A stretch of DNA of 64,000 nt from Rufibacter psychrotolerans (GCF_016924645.1 NZ_JAFFJV010000019.1:28384-92383), one strand, 5' to 3'; positions 9,627 to 18,983 are shown, numbered from the stretch's first letter. A program made the numbers and translations. Notes: a model not told the origin generated them from the letters alone.

Positions 9627-9668
9627 ACTGAATCGGGCCTGTTTTCTGGAAAACAGGCCCGATTCAGT
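9627..9668. terminator. 19-bp perfect hairpin after glgB
   Basis: Arms 9627-9645 and 9650-9668 pair perfectly around a ctgg loop; the inner stem is the GGGCCTGTTTT/AAAACAGGCCC core of the dispersed hairpin family. There is no strong T-run on the plus side, so termination may be weak or Rho-assisted. Confidence 0.7.
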
Positions 9669-9741
9669 ATGGTAGGCAGCAAGTACAGAGGTGAGGGCCG
9701 GCACTCTTCATCTAATGGGATGCTTTGGTGTGAAAATCAAA

Positions 9742-9783
9742 AAACGGAAGGCCGCCGCAGAGTACTGCGGCGGCCTTCCGTTT
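9742..9783. terminator. Terminator of the GT4 gene
   Basis: A 19-bp GC-rich stem (9742-9760 with 9765-9783) and a 4-nt loop. Read on the minus strand it is followed by gttttttgattttc, a good T-tract, about 80 bp after the stop of the glycosyltransferase gene. The 318-bp gap between the two convergent genes holds only these two hairpins. Confidence 0.85.
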
Positions 9784-9864
9784 GTGTAGCAACCTGCCTC
9801 CTGTTTCACAGAAAGGCTGTTTATGGGGTGTTTTATCGTAATCTGGGCAAAACTGCCGAGTTTT

Positions 9865-11214
9865 TTAGCCAAGGGGTTGCTCCTGCCCTTGCAGTTGCAG
9901 GGCGGAGTGCAGGCTTTCCAGCACCTGGTCGGCGGTGGTGCCCCAGGTGAGCTGTTTCAGGGCCGCCTGGTTGGCCTGCACCTGCTTGGCGCGGAGCTCC
10001 TCGTCTTCCAGCAGTTGCAGGATGTGTCTTGCCAGGCCATCGGTGTCGTTGCAGTCGGCCACGCTGGCCTCGGGCAGCACCTCGGCGGCGCCTGTCTGGT
10101 GGGTGATCACCACGGGCAGTCCGGCCTGGGTGGCCTCCAGGGCCGCCAGGCCGAAGGGCTCTGACAGGGCCGGCAGGCAGAACACGCTGGAGTTCTTCAG
10201 GAGGGTATCAGCCTTGGCGGGCGGCAGGAAACCGGTAAAGGTAACGGCCTCCTCTATGCCCAGTCGTTTTACCATGTTCTGGGCCTCTTCAAACTGCGGG
10301 CCGTGTCCGGCCACCACAAAGTTTACCTCAGGGTCTTTCTTCAGGACTTGTTTGGCTACTTTCAGGAACTGCAGAGGACCTTTCTGCGCCACCAAACGGC
10401 CCAAAAATGTTACCTGCTTGCGTTTCACCGGCGCCACCGGAGAGGGGGCTACCCTGTCTACCCCGTTGTACACCACCTGCACTTTCTTGGCCGGTATGCC
10501 GTAGCGCTTGGTTATCATGCGGGCGGTCCGGTCGCTCACGGCCAGGATCAGGTCTGCCTCGTGCATGGCTTTGGATTCCAGCTCATACACCCAGCCCAGG
10601 GGCTCGCCCACCTGGCGGTCGAACGACAGGCTGTGCACGTGCACTACCAGCGGAACCTTGCGTTGGGTTTTAATTTCCATGCCCGCCAGAAAGGTCATCC
10701 AGTCATGGGCGTATACCACGTCAATCTCCTTGTGCGAAGCCAGCCGGGCGGCGTACCGCGCAAACTGGATCACCTCAAAGTTGAGCGTTCCCTTTGCCCC
10801 GTTGGCCACATTGATCTGGGGCTTGCCATTATAGCTTGAATGAGTGGTCTTTACGGTGTCGGGCACCTGTACTTCCTGGGTCTCAGATTCCACGGATTCC
10901 TCCGGCGGAGTGCCTCCGGCGGGTACGGCAGAACCTTCATACGGGAAAAGATTGGCAGGAACTCGGTGGGTGATGGCAAATCGCTCAAAGGTTTGGGCAA
11001 CGGGCGCCTGTTTGATTTCTTCCAGGTCTAGCTTGTTCAGGCCCACAACTTCGGCATGATGGTCAAGGGCAAGCTGGTCTGCCTGCGGTACAATCATGGT
11101 AAGTTCAACTTGTTTGGCCAGGGCCTCGGCTAGGTGAAAACAGGCTTTGCCTACTCCTCCATTTAAAATAGGCTGATCTTCCCAGCCTAGCATTAGTACT
11201 CGCAATTTTCTCAT
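9865..11214 (-). CDS. GT4 family glycosyltransferase (glycogen/starch-synthase-like)
   Basis: A 449-residue GT-B glycosyltransferase. The N-terminal glycine-rich nucleotide-sugar motif GWEDQPILNGGVGKACFHLAEAL is of the glycogen-synthase type (GGVG); the middle has VVYAHDWMTFLAG, and the C-terminal half has FLGRLVAQKGPLQFL and the E-x7-E motif EPFGLAALEATQAGLPVV of retaining GT4 enzymes. A low-complexity insert rich in P, E, T and V (about 105-140) separates parts of the N-terminal domain. In Bacteroides a GT4 gene sits beside the GT3 glycogen synthase, so a role in alpha-glucan synthesis or priming is likely, but donor and acceptor are not shown by the sequence. No signal peptide, hence cytoplasmic. 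Confidence 0.87.
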   Translation of the reverse strand: MRKLRVLMLGWEDQPILNGGVGKACFHLAEALAKQVELTMIVPQADQLALDHHAEVVGLNKLDLEEIKQAPVAQTFERFAITHRVPANLFPYEGSAVPAGGTPPEESVESETQEVQVPDTVKTTHSSYNGKPQINVANGAKGTLNFEVIQFARYAARLASHKEIDVVYAHDWMTFLAGMEIKTQRKVPLVVHVHSLSFDRQVGEPLGWVYELESKAMHEADLILAVSDRTARMITKRYGIPAKKVQVVYNGVDRVAPSPVAPVKRKQVTFLGRLVAQKGPLQFLKVAKQVLKKDPEVNFVVAGHGPQFEEAQNMVKRLGIEEAVTFTGFLPPAKADTLLKNSSVFCLPALSEPFGLAALEATQAGLPVVITHQTGAAEVLPEASVADCNDTDGLARHILQLLEDEELRAKQVQANQAALKQLTWGTTADQVLESLHSALQLQGQEQPLG

Positions 11215-11441
11215 TATTACTCAATTCTTCAAAGACGCGGGGAGTGGTATCATGTAAAGATAGAGAAGCATTGTTCTCCTACAAGGCACCACCGGCATTT
11301 TTTTTCAATAAGGAGCCGCTTTTCGGCGTTTTATCGAAAACATTCCGTAATTATGCGGTTTGGTTTACGCATAAATACTGAGTACAAACCTTTTTTTGAT
11401 AAGTACAAATCCCTATTTTCTTTTCCTGCTCTTACTTTTTC

Positions 11442-13865
11442 ATGGATAGTTCTATTCAAGACACTAATTACATGATCAACGATCTGGGCGCAAAACGCGA
11501 GGAGTTCTTCGCCGGCACCCTTACCCACGTTGATCACCTAGACCATACCGTTACCCTTTGGTGTGATAACCAGGCAGGCCTGAGGGTAGAGGCCCTCTCC
11601 AACCACATCCTGCGCTTTAAGTTCACCACCGACGGCACCTTCGCCCGGGAGTTTTCCTATGCCCTGGCGCCGGGGCGGCCCAGGGCCAACACCCGCCTCA
11701 AGGTAAAAACGCTCGCTGATCATATCCGGATTACCACCAAAGAGTTGATCTGTACGGTTTCCAAAGTAGGTTTGGTTACACGAATTCTGGATAAATCTGG
11801 CACCGTGCTGAACGAGGACGAAAAAGGCTTCCACTGGGAAGACCACAAAGAGTACGGCGGCGAGATTGTGAAGATGAGCAAGGCCGTGCAGAAAGACGAG
11901 TTCTACTACGGCCTGGGCGACAAGGCCGCCAACATGAACCTGCGGGGCCAGCGCTTTGAGAACTGGGGCTCAGACACCTACGGCTACAAGAAAGGCACCG
12001 ACCCCTTGTACAAGAACATCAACTTCTACATGGGGCTGCACCACCGCCAAGCGTATGGTGTGTTTTTTGACAACACGTTCCGCACGTTCTTTGACTTCGG
12101 CAGCGAGCGCAAGGAGGTGACCAGCTTCTGGGCGCAGGGCGGCACCATGGACTATTACTTCATCTACGGCCCTTCCCTCACCCAGGTGGTGGAGCGGTAC
12201 ACCCAACTCACCGGCCCGCCCGAACTGCCGCCCCTGTGGGCCCTGGGCTACCACCAGTGCAAGTGGAGCTACTACCCAGAGGCGGTGGTGAAAGACCTGG
12301 CCCAAGGCTTCCGCGACCGCAAAATCCCCTGCGATGCCCTGTACCTGGACATTGACTACATGGAAGGCTTCCGGTGCTTCACCTGGAGCAAAGACTACTT
12401 CCCCGAGCCCAAGCGCATGGTGCAGGAACTCAAGGAAGACGGTTTCAAGACCGTAGTGATCATTGACCCGGGCATTAAGGTAGACCGCGACTACTGGGTG
12501 TACCAGGAAAGTATCAAAAACGATTACTTCTGCCGCCGCGCCGATGGTCCCCTCTACAAGGGAACGGTATGGCCGGGCCTCTGCCATTTCCCGGATTTCA
12601 CCCGCGAAGACGTGCGCACCTGGTGGTCTGGCCTGTTTAAGGGACTTATAGAAGAAACAGGCGTAAAAGGCGTCTGGAACGACATGAACGAACCGGCCGT
12701 GTTTGAGATTGGCACCTTCCCCAACGACGTGCGCCACCACTTTGACGGCGAGCCCGGTAGCCACCGCAAGGCCCACAACATCTACGGCATGCAGATGGCT
12801 CGCGCCACCTATGAGGGCGTGAAGCAGTTCTCTTACCCAGACAGGCCCTTCACCATCACCCGCTCGGGCTACGCAGGCGTGCAGCGCTACGCCTCCGCCT
12901 GGACCGGCGACAACATCGCCTCCTGGGACCACCTGTGGCTGGCCAACATCCAGTGCCAGCGCCTCAGCATCTCGGGGCTTTCGTTCGTGGGGTCAGACAT
13001 AGGCGGGTTTATTGAAACGCCAGACGGCGAGCTGTACGTGCGTTGGCTGCAGTTGGGCATTTTCCACCCGTTCTGCCGCACCCACTCCTCCGGCGACCAC
13101 GGCGATCAGGAGCCCTGGTCATTCGGGGAGCCGTACACCGGCCTGGCCCGTAAATTCATTGAGCTGCGCTACCAACTCCTGCCCTACCTGTACACCACCT
13201 TCTGGCAGTACGTAGACCAGGGCACACCCATGCTGCGGCCCCTGGCGTTCCTGGACCAAACGGACCCCGAGTGCTACCACCGCATGGCCGAGTTCTCGGT
13301 GGGCGACCATCTGTTGGTGTGCCCCATCACGCAACAAGGGGTGAAAGGCCGCATCCTGTACCTGCCGCAGGGCCAGTGGTACAACTTCTGGACCGATGAG
13401 CTGGTACAGGGCAAGCGGGAAGTCTGGGCCGAGGCGCCGCTGGACAAGATCCCGATGTTTGTGCAGGCCGGAGCGGTGGTTCCGTTTTACCCCGTGCAGC
13501 AGTACGTGGGCGAGCTGGCAACCCCACCCGTTACTCTGCATGTGTACCACGGCACCGAAACCTGCACCAGCAAACTCTATGAAGACGGCGGCGAGGGCTA
13601 CGGCTACGCCGAAGGCAACTTCCTGCACAAGACCTTCCAGACCAGCAACCCAGAGGGAATCTTCACGGTGACGCAGGAACGCGAAGGCGCGGGCCAGGAT
13701 GCTTATACCACCTATGACCTGGTGCTGCACGGCGTTCCAACCAACGCCCAGAAAATTTTGGTGGATGGCGCTGAGATCAGTTTTGAGGTTAAGGCAGATA
13801 CCCACCAACTCTTGCTTACCGTGCCCGCCGGGTTTGCCCAACTACAGGTAATCTCCGCAAAATAG
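11442..13865 (+). CDS. GH31 alpha-glucosidase
   Basis: An 807-residue glycoside hydrolase family 31 protein releasing glucose from non-reducing ends of alpha-glucans or malto-oligosaccharides. It has an N-terminal galactose-mutarotase-like beta-sandwich (about 30-250), the (beta/alpha)8 barrel starting near PPLWALGYHQCKWSY, the nucleophile motif WNDMNEP (Asp414), and downstream SGLSFVGSDIGGF and FHPFCRTHSS typical of GH31. The C-terminal proximal and distal sandwiches contain the DEL-x-x-G-K and LYEDGGEGYGY segments. No signal peptide is visible, so it likely acts on imported oligosaccharides or intracellular glycogen. It stands between the GT4 and GT3 glycosyltransferases in the glucan cluster, divergent from GT4. 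Confidence 0.93.
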   Translation: MDSSIQDTNYMINDLGAKREEFFAGTLTHVDHLDHTVTLWCDNQAGLRVEALSNHILRFKFTTDGTFAREFSYALAPGRPRANTRLKVKTLADHIRITTKELICTVSKVGLVTRILDKSGTVLNEDEKGFHWEDHKEYGGEIVKMSKAVQKDEFYYGLGDKAANMNLRGQRFENWGSDTYGYKKGTDPLYKNINFYMGLHHRQAYGVFFDNTFRTFFDFGSERKEVTSFWAQGGTMDYYFIYGPSLTQVVERYTQLTGPPELPPLWALGYHQCKWSYYPEAVVKDLAQGFRDRKIPCDALYLDIDYMEGFRCFTWSKDYFPEPKRMVQELKEDGFKTVVIIDPGIKVDRDYWVYQESIKNDYFCRRADGPLYKGTVWPGLCHFPDFTREDVRTWWSGLFKGLIEETGVKGVWNDMNEPAVFEIGTFPNDVRHHFDGEPGSHRKAHNIYGMQMARATYEGVKQFSYPDRPFTITRSGYAGVQRYASAWTGDNIASWDHLWLANIQCQRLSISGLSFVGSDIGGFIETPDGELYVRWLQLGIFHPFCRTHSSGDHGDQEPWSFGEPYTGLARKFIELRYQLLPYLYTTFWQYVDQGTPMLRPLAFLDQTDPECYHRMAEFSVGDHLLVCPITQQGVKGRILYLPQGQWYNFWTDELVQGKREVWAEAPLDKIPMFVQAGAVVPFYPVQQYVGELATPPVTLHVYHGTETCTSKLYEDGGEGYGYAEGNFLHKTFQTSNPEGIFTVTQEREGAGQDAYTTYDLVLHGVPTNAQKILVDGAEISFEVKADTHQLLLTVPAGFAQLQVISAK

Positions 13866-13893
13866 GCCTCCTCCAAGCGAAAGGCCGAACTGT

Positions 13894-13957
13894 AAAAGTC
13901 GGGGCCTGTTTTGGGGGCGTTTTCTGTAAAACGCCCCTAAAACAGGCCCCGACTTTT
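13894..13957. terminator. 30-bp bidirectional hairpin terminator
   Basis: Arms 13894-13923 and 13928-13957 are almost perfectly complementary and combine both cores of the dispersed family (GGGGCCTGTTTT and GGGGCGTTTT). An A-run precedes and a T-run follows the stem, so it can serve both convergent genes, GH31 and GT3. Confidence 0.9.
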
Positions 13958-13993
13958 TAGATTAAATCACGCGCTTTTGCCCAGGCAGCAAGC

Positions 13994-15790
13994 TTAGTCA
14001 GGGTTGGCGCTCAGGGCCAACTGGTAGGCGCGTTCATAGTGCACCAGCAGTTTTTTCCAGTCAAACATTTCAGACAAGCCCTCTACTTTGTTGCGCTGGG
14101 TAATGCGCTCGCGGCGGCTCATCTCCACGTAGTCCATCATGTGGCGGGCCAGTTGCTCAGCCGAGGAGTCAAAGCTGCGCTCGTGCCGGTCAATTACGTA
14201 GATACCCTTGTCGGTGTGCTTCTTGATGTTCTTCTTCACGTAGTCCCCGAAACCCGAAAGGTCACTGGTCACGGCCGGAATTCCGCTAGCCACGCACTCC
14301 AGCGGGGTGTAGCCCCACGGCTCATAGTAGCTGGGGAACACGCCCAAATGGCAGCCGCGCACAAACTGCCCGTACTCCATCCCGAACAGCGGGTTGGTAG
14401 GCGAGATAAAATCGGGGTGGTAGACTACTTTCACGCGGTCATCGGCGTTGTTCACCAGGTTGGAGCTGCGCAGGAAATGCAGAATCTCGTCAGACTGGTC
14501 GTTGACCAGGTTGTGGGTAACCACCGGCGGCAACTGGTGCGTCTTCCACGACTGGATGGTACGGCGGTAGCGCAGTTTCCAGTAGTCCTCTACAAAGTCG
14601 TTGAGCTGCGGCAACTTGTGCTCGCTGCTGGTGGCGGCCTCGTAGAACAGGCGCTCCCCTACCTGGTCTTTGATAGCCTCGCAGGTTTCCTGAATCTCCT
14701 CCATCAGGGCTTTGGAGTGCAGTACCCCGGGGTTGATGGAGTAGAACGGCTGCTTGGTCACGAAGAACATCACCACGGTCATGTCGCTCTTGGCCTGCTT
14801 CATGCGGTGGTTCAGGCGGGCCAGGGCCTCCAGGGTAAGGTCGAAGCCCTTGTTGCGGTACTCAAACCTACCCGAGGTGAAGAAGTACACGGTCTTCTCC
14901 AGGTCAAAGGGGAAACTCTGGAAGAAGTGCCCCATCACAAACCGGTGGATGCGTTTCTTGTAGGTAAGGTGCAGGTTCTGAAACTCGTGCATGGCGGTGA
15001 ACCGCCGGATGTTCAAGCCGTTGGGCAGCACCGTATCCGGAATCCGGTCCAGCAGGTAGATGCACTCCCGCACGGTGACCTCGCTCACGGTGGTGAACAC
15101 GTGGGCCCCGTGGGCCGCGGCCCGCTCAATGGACACCGCCGGCTCAATGTTGAAATGCTGCGCCTCGTGCTGCCAGTCTACCGAGGTAAGCTGGTCGTAG
15201 AAGTTGGGATCGTTCATGGCCAGGTAGCGGCCCAGCAGGGTGGCGTGCGTGGTGAACACGATCTTCACGGGCACCTGCTCGCGGCGCAAGTCCGGAATGG
15301 GCGACCCGACCATCCACTCGTGGAAGTGCGCCACCACCTGCGTCTTCTGCGACAGCAAGGTGACGTAGCGCTTTACCTGCTGCCCAAAGGCCAGCACCTG
15401 GTTCAGCAATTCCTCGTTGGAGGTAGGAATCTGGTGGTTCTCCCACAGAAAGTACTTGATCTCGCCCAGCAGGTTGTACGCGCTGTACGGGTTTATGAGC
15501 ACGATGCGGGGCCTGCCCGTCACCAACCAGGTACCGTAATAACACTCTACCCCTTGCGCCCGCAGTTCCAGCACGGCCTGCCCGTAGGCGTCTGAGTAAT
15601 CCTCGGAGGGCTCAAACTCGTTGGCCGCCTGCTGCGGGAAGTAAGGACCAATGAGGCAGTATTGGTCTCCCCAGTACTCAATCATGGCCGGCACTTTGGA
15701 GCGGATTACCGTGTAGATTCCACCTACTTGGTTACACGCTTCCCAGGCTATTTCCAGAAGATGCGGAGAAGCAGAAGTAGTTTGTTGCAT
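13994..15790 (-). CDS. Glycogen synthase, GT3 family (eukaryotic GYS type)
   Basis: A 598-residue GT3 glycogen synthase, the fungal/animal type that uses UDP-glucose, unlike the GT5 GlgA of most bacteria. Visible signatures: the N-terminal EIAWEACNQVGGIYTVIRSK (GT3 start with the GG nucleotide loop), YYGTWLV, FHEWMVG, TTHATLLGRYLA, PNGLNIRRF, FFTSGRFEYRNKGFDLTLEAL and the catalytic C-terminal PSYYEPWGYTPLECVASG containing the donor-site glutamates. The regulatory N- and C-terminal tails of the eukaryotic enzymes are missing, as in other bacterial GT3 members. Cytoplasmic. Together with the GBE1-type branching enzyme it would build glycogen, while the GH31 enzyme and secreted amylase break alpha-glucans down. 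Confidence 0.94.
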   Translation of the reverse strand: MQQTTSASPHLLEIAWEACNQVGGIYTVIRSKVPAMIEYWGDQYCLIGPYFPQQAANEFEPSEDYSDAYGQAVLELRAQGVECYYGTWLVTGRPRIVLINPYSAYNLLGEIKYFLWENHQIPTSNEELLNQVLAFGQQVKRYVTLLSQKTQVVAHFHEWMVGSPIPDLRREQVPVKIVFTTHATLLGRYLAMNDPNFYDQLTSVDWQHEAQHFNIEPAVSIERAAAHGAHVFTTVSEVTVRECIYLLDRIPDTVLPNGLNIRRFTAMHEFQNLHLTYKKRIHRFVMGHFFQSFPFDLEKTVYFFTSGRFEYRNKGFDLTLEALARLNHRMKQAKSDMTVVMFFVTKQPFYSINPGVLHSKALMEEIQETCEAIKDQVGERLFYEAATSSEHKLPQLNDFVEDYWKLRYRRTIQSWKTHQLPPVVTHNLVNDQSDEILHFLRSSNLVNNADDRVKVVYHPDFISPTNPLFGMEYGQFVRGCHLGVFPSYYEPWGYTPLECVASGIPAVTSDLSGFGDYVKKNIKKHTDKGIYVIDRHERSFDSSAEQLARHMMDYVEMSRRERITQRNKVEGLSEMFDWKKLLVHYERAYQLALSANPD

Positions 15791-16113
15791 GGGAGGTCAT
15801 TTTTCAGCTATTTTACTCAAATTCGCCTAAAACGGATATAGAAAAAGCTATTTATTTAAACTTTTTCCTTTTCCATCTTCTCCCTCCTGTCACTCTCCTC
15901 TCTAATCAGCTATTACTCAAGCACAAACCAACTTTTATAACGTACGTTGCTCCTGCCTGAGCAGAAGTAAACCAGCAGCACTCCCTGTTTTCAGACTGAA
16001 ATCAAGGTTTCACTCCTAAACCATTCATGCCAGTACACCGGGTAAGCGAAGCTATTCGCAGAGGAGACTTCTGCCAGCGCCTCGTAGATATACCCGTTGC
16101 TCCCTGAGCAGCT
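15791..16113. other. Intergenic, upstream of glycogen synthase
   Basis: AT-rich close to the glycogen synthase start (15800-15890), consistent with its promoter. No gene or clear repeat seen. Confidence 0.4.
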
Positions 16114-16302
16114 TCAAACTCTGGAGCCTCTGCTTCGGTATCTGTTCTTGAGGATGATGGTTATGGCGAAAAGCAATGGTAATCCTGTAAGGATGCCCCC
16201 TAATACCGGGTCCTGGCTTAAAAATCTGCCGGCAGCAAAACCCGCCAACAACAGGCCCAGCATAACCAAAATAACTTGCCCATCTCTCAGCCGTGTTCTC
16301 AT
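16114..16302 (-). CDS. Small two-helix membrane protein (hypothetical)
   Basis: A 62-residue ORF starting at the ATG at 16302 (a GTG at 16311 would add three residues). It has a basic N-terminus (MRTRLRDGQ), a hydrophobic helix (VILVMLGLLLAGFAAG), a short polar turn (RFLSQDP), a second helix (GILTGLPLLFAITIIL) and a basic tail (KNRYRSRGSRV). This positive-inside hairpin topology argues for a real inner-membrane miniprotein rather than a chance ORF. I do not recognise the family. It lies alone in an otherwise gene-poor gap between divergent genes. Confidence 0.5.
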   Translation of the reverse strand: MRTRLRDGQVILVMLGLLLAGFAAGRFLSQDPVLGGILTGLPLLFAITIILKNRYRSRGSRV

Positions 16303-16663
16303 AACGTGCACTTCAGCTAATTGACAAATAGTATTTTTCAGCCGTAATATAAGACGTTACCGGTAAGAATTCTAAAGAAAGTTTGGTTTTTTAATCAAAT
16401 TCGCTCTTTCATCCTCTTAAACTTACAGATTTAGCATACCGGGTTAGGGCCACAAATTCAGTTCTTTAAGGTTAGACAAAATACCCGGGGTCTAAAGCGC
16501 AGAAACAAAAAGTAGGCAAACGGAAGTATAAGCATGTTTACTGCTGATTTCTTACCCACTTAACTGGGTTTTTGCCTTACCTTTTGCAAAAAGGCACAAA
16601 TCAGCAGCCAGCTAAAAGAAAGTGCCTTTATACTAAGAGTAGTTAAACCAAACCTAGTTCTAT
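16303..16663. other. Intergenic region upstream of the thioesterase
   Basis: AT-rich, likely containing promoters for the small membrane protein (minus) and the thioesterase (plus). I see no other feature. Confidence 0.4.
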
Positions 16664-17095
16664 ATGAGCATTGTTTATGAAGGACACGTGATCTGGGCGC
16701 AAGTAGACGCCAACATGCACCTGCGCCACTCTGCCTATGCCGATTTTGCCGCCCAGGCCCGTATCTCCATGCTGGAGGGGCTGGGCCTTGATTTCAGGGT
16801 TTTCCAGAAGCTGCAGCTGGGCCCCATCCTGTTCCGGGAAGAGCTGCAGTACCTGCGCGAGGTAGGCCTCAATAACACCATCCAGATCCATTCCTGGCTC
16901 ACCAAGGCTCGGCCCGATGGTTCGCGCTGGTCCATCCGCCACGAACTTCACCGGGGCGATGGCGTGAAGGCGGCCGTGATCCAGGTAGACGGCGCCTGGA
17001 TAGACCTGGCCCGGCGCAAACTAGGTGCCCTGCCCCCGGAGCTGGCCCAAAAGTTCATGGAGCTGCCCCGCACCGAGGACTTCGTACTGGAGTAG
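16664..17095 (+). CDS. Acyl-CoA thioesterase (hotdog fold, 4HBT family)
   Basis: A 143-residue single-domain hotdog protein. The N-terminal YEGHVIWAQVDANMHLRHSAYADFAAQARISMLEGLG contains the D-A-N-M-H segment that corresponds to the D-x-x-x-H active-site stretch of 4-hydroxybenzoyl-CoA/YbgC-type thioesterases, followed by the long central helix. It would hydrolyse an acyl-CoA to acid and CoA in the cytoplasm; the substrate cannot be read from the sequence. It appears to be a single gene with its own downstream hairpin. Confidence 0.85.
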   Translation: MSIVYEGHVIWAQVDANMHLRHSAYADFAAQARISMLEGLGLDFRVFQKLQLGPILFREELQYLREVGLNNTIQIHSWLTKARPDGSRWSIRHELHRGDGVKAAVIQVDGAWIDLARRKLGALPPELAQKFMELPRTEDFVLE

Positions 17096-17138
17096 CCCTT
17101 GCCGTTTCGGAGCCCTTTTTACCAAAACAAGCCCAAAG

Positions 17139-17172
17139 AAAGCCGGCTCTTTACAGCGCGGGCTTTTTTTTA
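17139..17172 (+). terminator. Terminator after the thioesterase gene
   Basis: A short stem (aaagcc with ggcttt, plus inner GC pairs) followed by a run of eight T, about 45 bp after the thioesterase stop and 30 bp before the next gene. Confidence 0.75.
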
Positions 17173-17200
17173 ATGTGGCTGGCGTTTATAATTTAGGGGC

Positions 17201-18790
17201 ATGAAAAACCTAGTACGTACTTCCCTCACCCGGTACAAACCCAGTACCCCCAAGCTCTTTTTCTTCAGTTTGCTGGTGGCCACGCAGGTGGGCTTCGCCC
17301 AGTCCAAAGACCCCGTGGTGCAAGGCATCGTCAAAGAAGCCAACGAGAACTCCCAGCTGGAGCCCCTGGCGCACGAACTCATGGATGTGATTGGTCCGCG
17401 GTTGGTGGGCTCGCCCCAGATGCAGCAAGCCCATGACTGGGCCGTGGCCAAGTACAAAGGCTGGGGCATCAGCGCCCGCAACGAGAAGTGGGGCGAGTGG
17501 CGCGGCTGGCAGCGCGGCGTCACCCACATTGACATGGTACACCCCTGGGTGAAAACCCTGGAGGGCATGCAACTGGCCTGGAGCCCCAGCACCAAGGCCA
17601 AAGGCGTGACCGCCGAAACCATCCTCCTGCCCGATGTGACCGATTCCCTTGCTTTCCAGAAGTGGCTGCCCGCCGTGAAAGGCAAGTTTGTGCTCATCTC
17701 CATGCCTCAGCCCACCGGCCGGCCCGACTACAACTGGCAGGAATTTGCCACCAAGAAATCGTTTGAGAAGATGAAGCAGGAGCGCACCGCCCTCACCGAG
17801 GCCTGGCGCGAGCGCCTGCGCAAAACCGGGCACACCGCGCGCACCCTGCCCGTGGCCCTGGAGAAAGCCGGCGCGGCCGGGGTGGTCATGTCTAACTGGT
17901 CTTCGGGCTTTGGCGTGAACAAGATCTTCAGCGCCTATACCAAAAAAATCCCTACCGTAGATGTGTCGCTGGAAGATTACGGCCTGCTGTACCGCCTGAG
18001 CGAGTCTGGCCAGAAGCCGAAGATCACCGTGCGGGCCGAATCGCAGGAAAAAGGCAAGGTACCCACCTTTAACACCATCGCGGAGATCAAAGGCACCCAG
18101 AAACCCGACGAATACGTGATCCTGTCGGCTCACTTTGACTCCTGGAACGGGGGCACCGGCGCCACCGACAACGGAACCGGCACCCTGGTGATGATGGAGG
18201 CCATGCGCATTCTTAAAAAGCTCTACCCCAACCCTAAGCGTACCATCCTGGTGGGCCACTGGGGCAGCGAGGAACAAGGCCTGAACGGCTCCCGCGCCTT
18301 TGTGGAGGATCACCCCGAGATTGTGAAGAACCTGCAGGCCCTGTTCAACCAGGACAACGGCACCGGCCGGGTGGTGAACATCTCTGGCCAGGGCTTCCTG
18401 CATTCCTATGACTACATCAACCGCTGGTTGTCGCAGGTGCCGCAGGAGATACGGCAGCACATTGAGACCAACTTCCCGGGCACTCCGGGCGCGGGCGGCT
18501 CTGACTTCGCTTCCTTCGTGGCGGCGGGCGCACCGGCCTTCTCGCTGAGCTCGCTGAGCTGGTCGTACGGCACCTACACCTGGCACACCAACCGTGACAC
18601 CTATGACAAGATTGTGTTTGACGATGTGCGCAACAACGCCATCCTGACGGCGATCCTGGCGTACATGGCCAGCGAAGACCCGGCCAAAACCTCACGCGAG
18701 CGCATTGTGCTGCCCGTGAACCCCAGAACGGGTGAGCCTACCACCTGGCCGGCCCTTAGAAGCCCAACCCGCCAGGGCGGCCTGGACTAA
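17201..18790 (+). CDS. Secreted M28 family metallopeptidase
   Basis: A 529-residue exported aminopeptidase-type protein. The N-terminus has a basic stretch and hydrophobic core ending FAQ (about residue 34). A PA-like domain with weak conservation spans about 130-290, and the di-zinc M28 catalytic domain follows: His311 (SAHFDSW), Asp323 (GATDNGTG), Glu357/Glu358 (WGSEEQGL), Asp385 (FNQDNGTG) and His462 (TWHTNRDTYDK), all in the expected order. It should remove N-terminal residues from peptides in the periplasm or outside the cell. The neighbouring convergent gene encodes an M1 metallopeptidase, so the two could complement each other in peptide use, although they are not co-transcribed. Confidence 0.93.
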   Translation: MKNLVRTSLTRYKPSTPKLFFFSLLVATQVGFAQSKDPVVQGIVKEANENSQLEPLAHELMDVIGPRLVGSPQMQQAHDWAVAKYKGWGISARNEKWGEWRGWQRGVTHIDMVHPWVKTLEGMQLAWSPSTKAKGVTAETILLPDVTDSLAFQKWLPAVKGKFVLISMPQPTGRPDYNWQEFATKKSFEKMKQERTALTEAWRERLRKTGHTARTLPVALEKAGAAGVVMSNWSSGFGVNKIFSAYTKKIPTVDVSLEDYGLLYRLSESGQKPKITVRAESQEKGKVPTFNTIAEIKGTQKPDEYVILSAHFDSWNGGTGATDNGTGTLVMMEAMRILKKLYPNPKRTILVGHWGSEEQGLNGSRAFVEDHPEIVKNLQALFNQDNGTGRVVNISGQGFLHSYDYINRWLSQVPQEIRQHIETNFPGTPGAGGSDFASFVAAGAPAFSLSSLSWSYGTYTWHTNRDTYDKIVFDDVRNNAILTAILAYMASEDPAKTSRERIVLPVNPRTGEPTTWPALRSPTRQGGLD

Positions 18791-18830
18791 GGTTCGCGCC
18801 CTCTAGGTTGATCGCCTCTTCCGCTACCCA

Positions 18831-18863
18831 TTTTGGGCCTGTTTCGTGAAAAAAGGCCCAAAA
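18831..18863 (+). terminator. Hairpin after the M28 peptidase gene
   Basis: ttttgggcct (18831-18840) pairs with aggcccaaaa (18854-18863); a member of the dispersed GGGCCTGTTT hairpin family placed 40 bp after the stop codon. Confidence 0.65.
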
Positions 18864-18897
18864 CAGACCAGGTGGTTGGGAAATCACCCAACAAAAA

Positions 18898-18938
18898 ACT
18901 GCCTGCCTCCAGACGGTAATGTCTCTGAGGCAGGCAGT
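18898..18938 (-). terminator. Terminator of the M1 peptidase gene
   Basis: A stem of about 17 bp (actgcctgcctc with its complement plus a mismatched extension) whose minus-strand reading is followed by agttttttgttggg. It is 45 bp past the end of the minus-strand M1 gene. Confidence 0.85.
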
Positions 18939-18983
18939 CCTGTTTTAGGGGCAAAGCCCAGTTTGATTGCAGTATCTAACTCC

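Noticed and set aside
11970..12932. 320-codon minus-strand ORF inside the GH31 gene
   Set aside because: Antisense shadow of conserved catalytic sequence; no recognisable fold.
14039..15595. 518-codon plus-strand ORF opposite the glycogen synthase gene
   Set aside because: It is the antisense shadow of a GC-rich gene; the protein is dominated by V, H, G and L without domain character, while the minus strand encodes a complete GT3 enzyme.
17210..18586. 458-codon minus-strand ORF opposite the M28 peptidase
   Set aside because: Antisense shadow; low-complexity G/A/H/V-rich product and no motifs.
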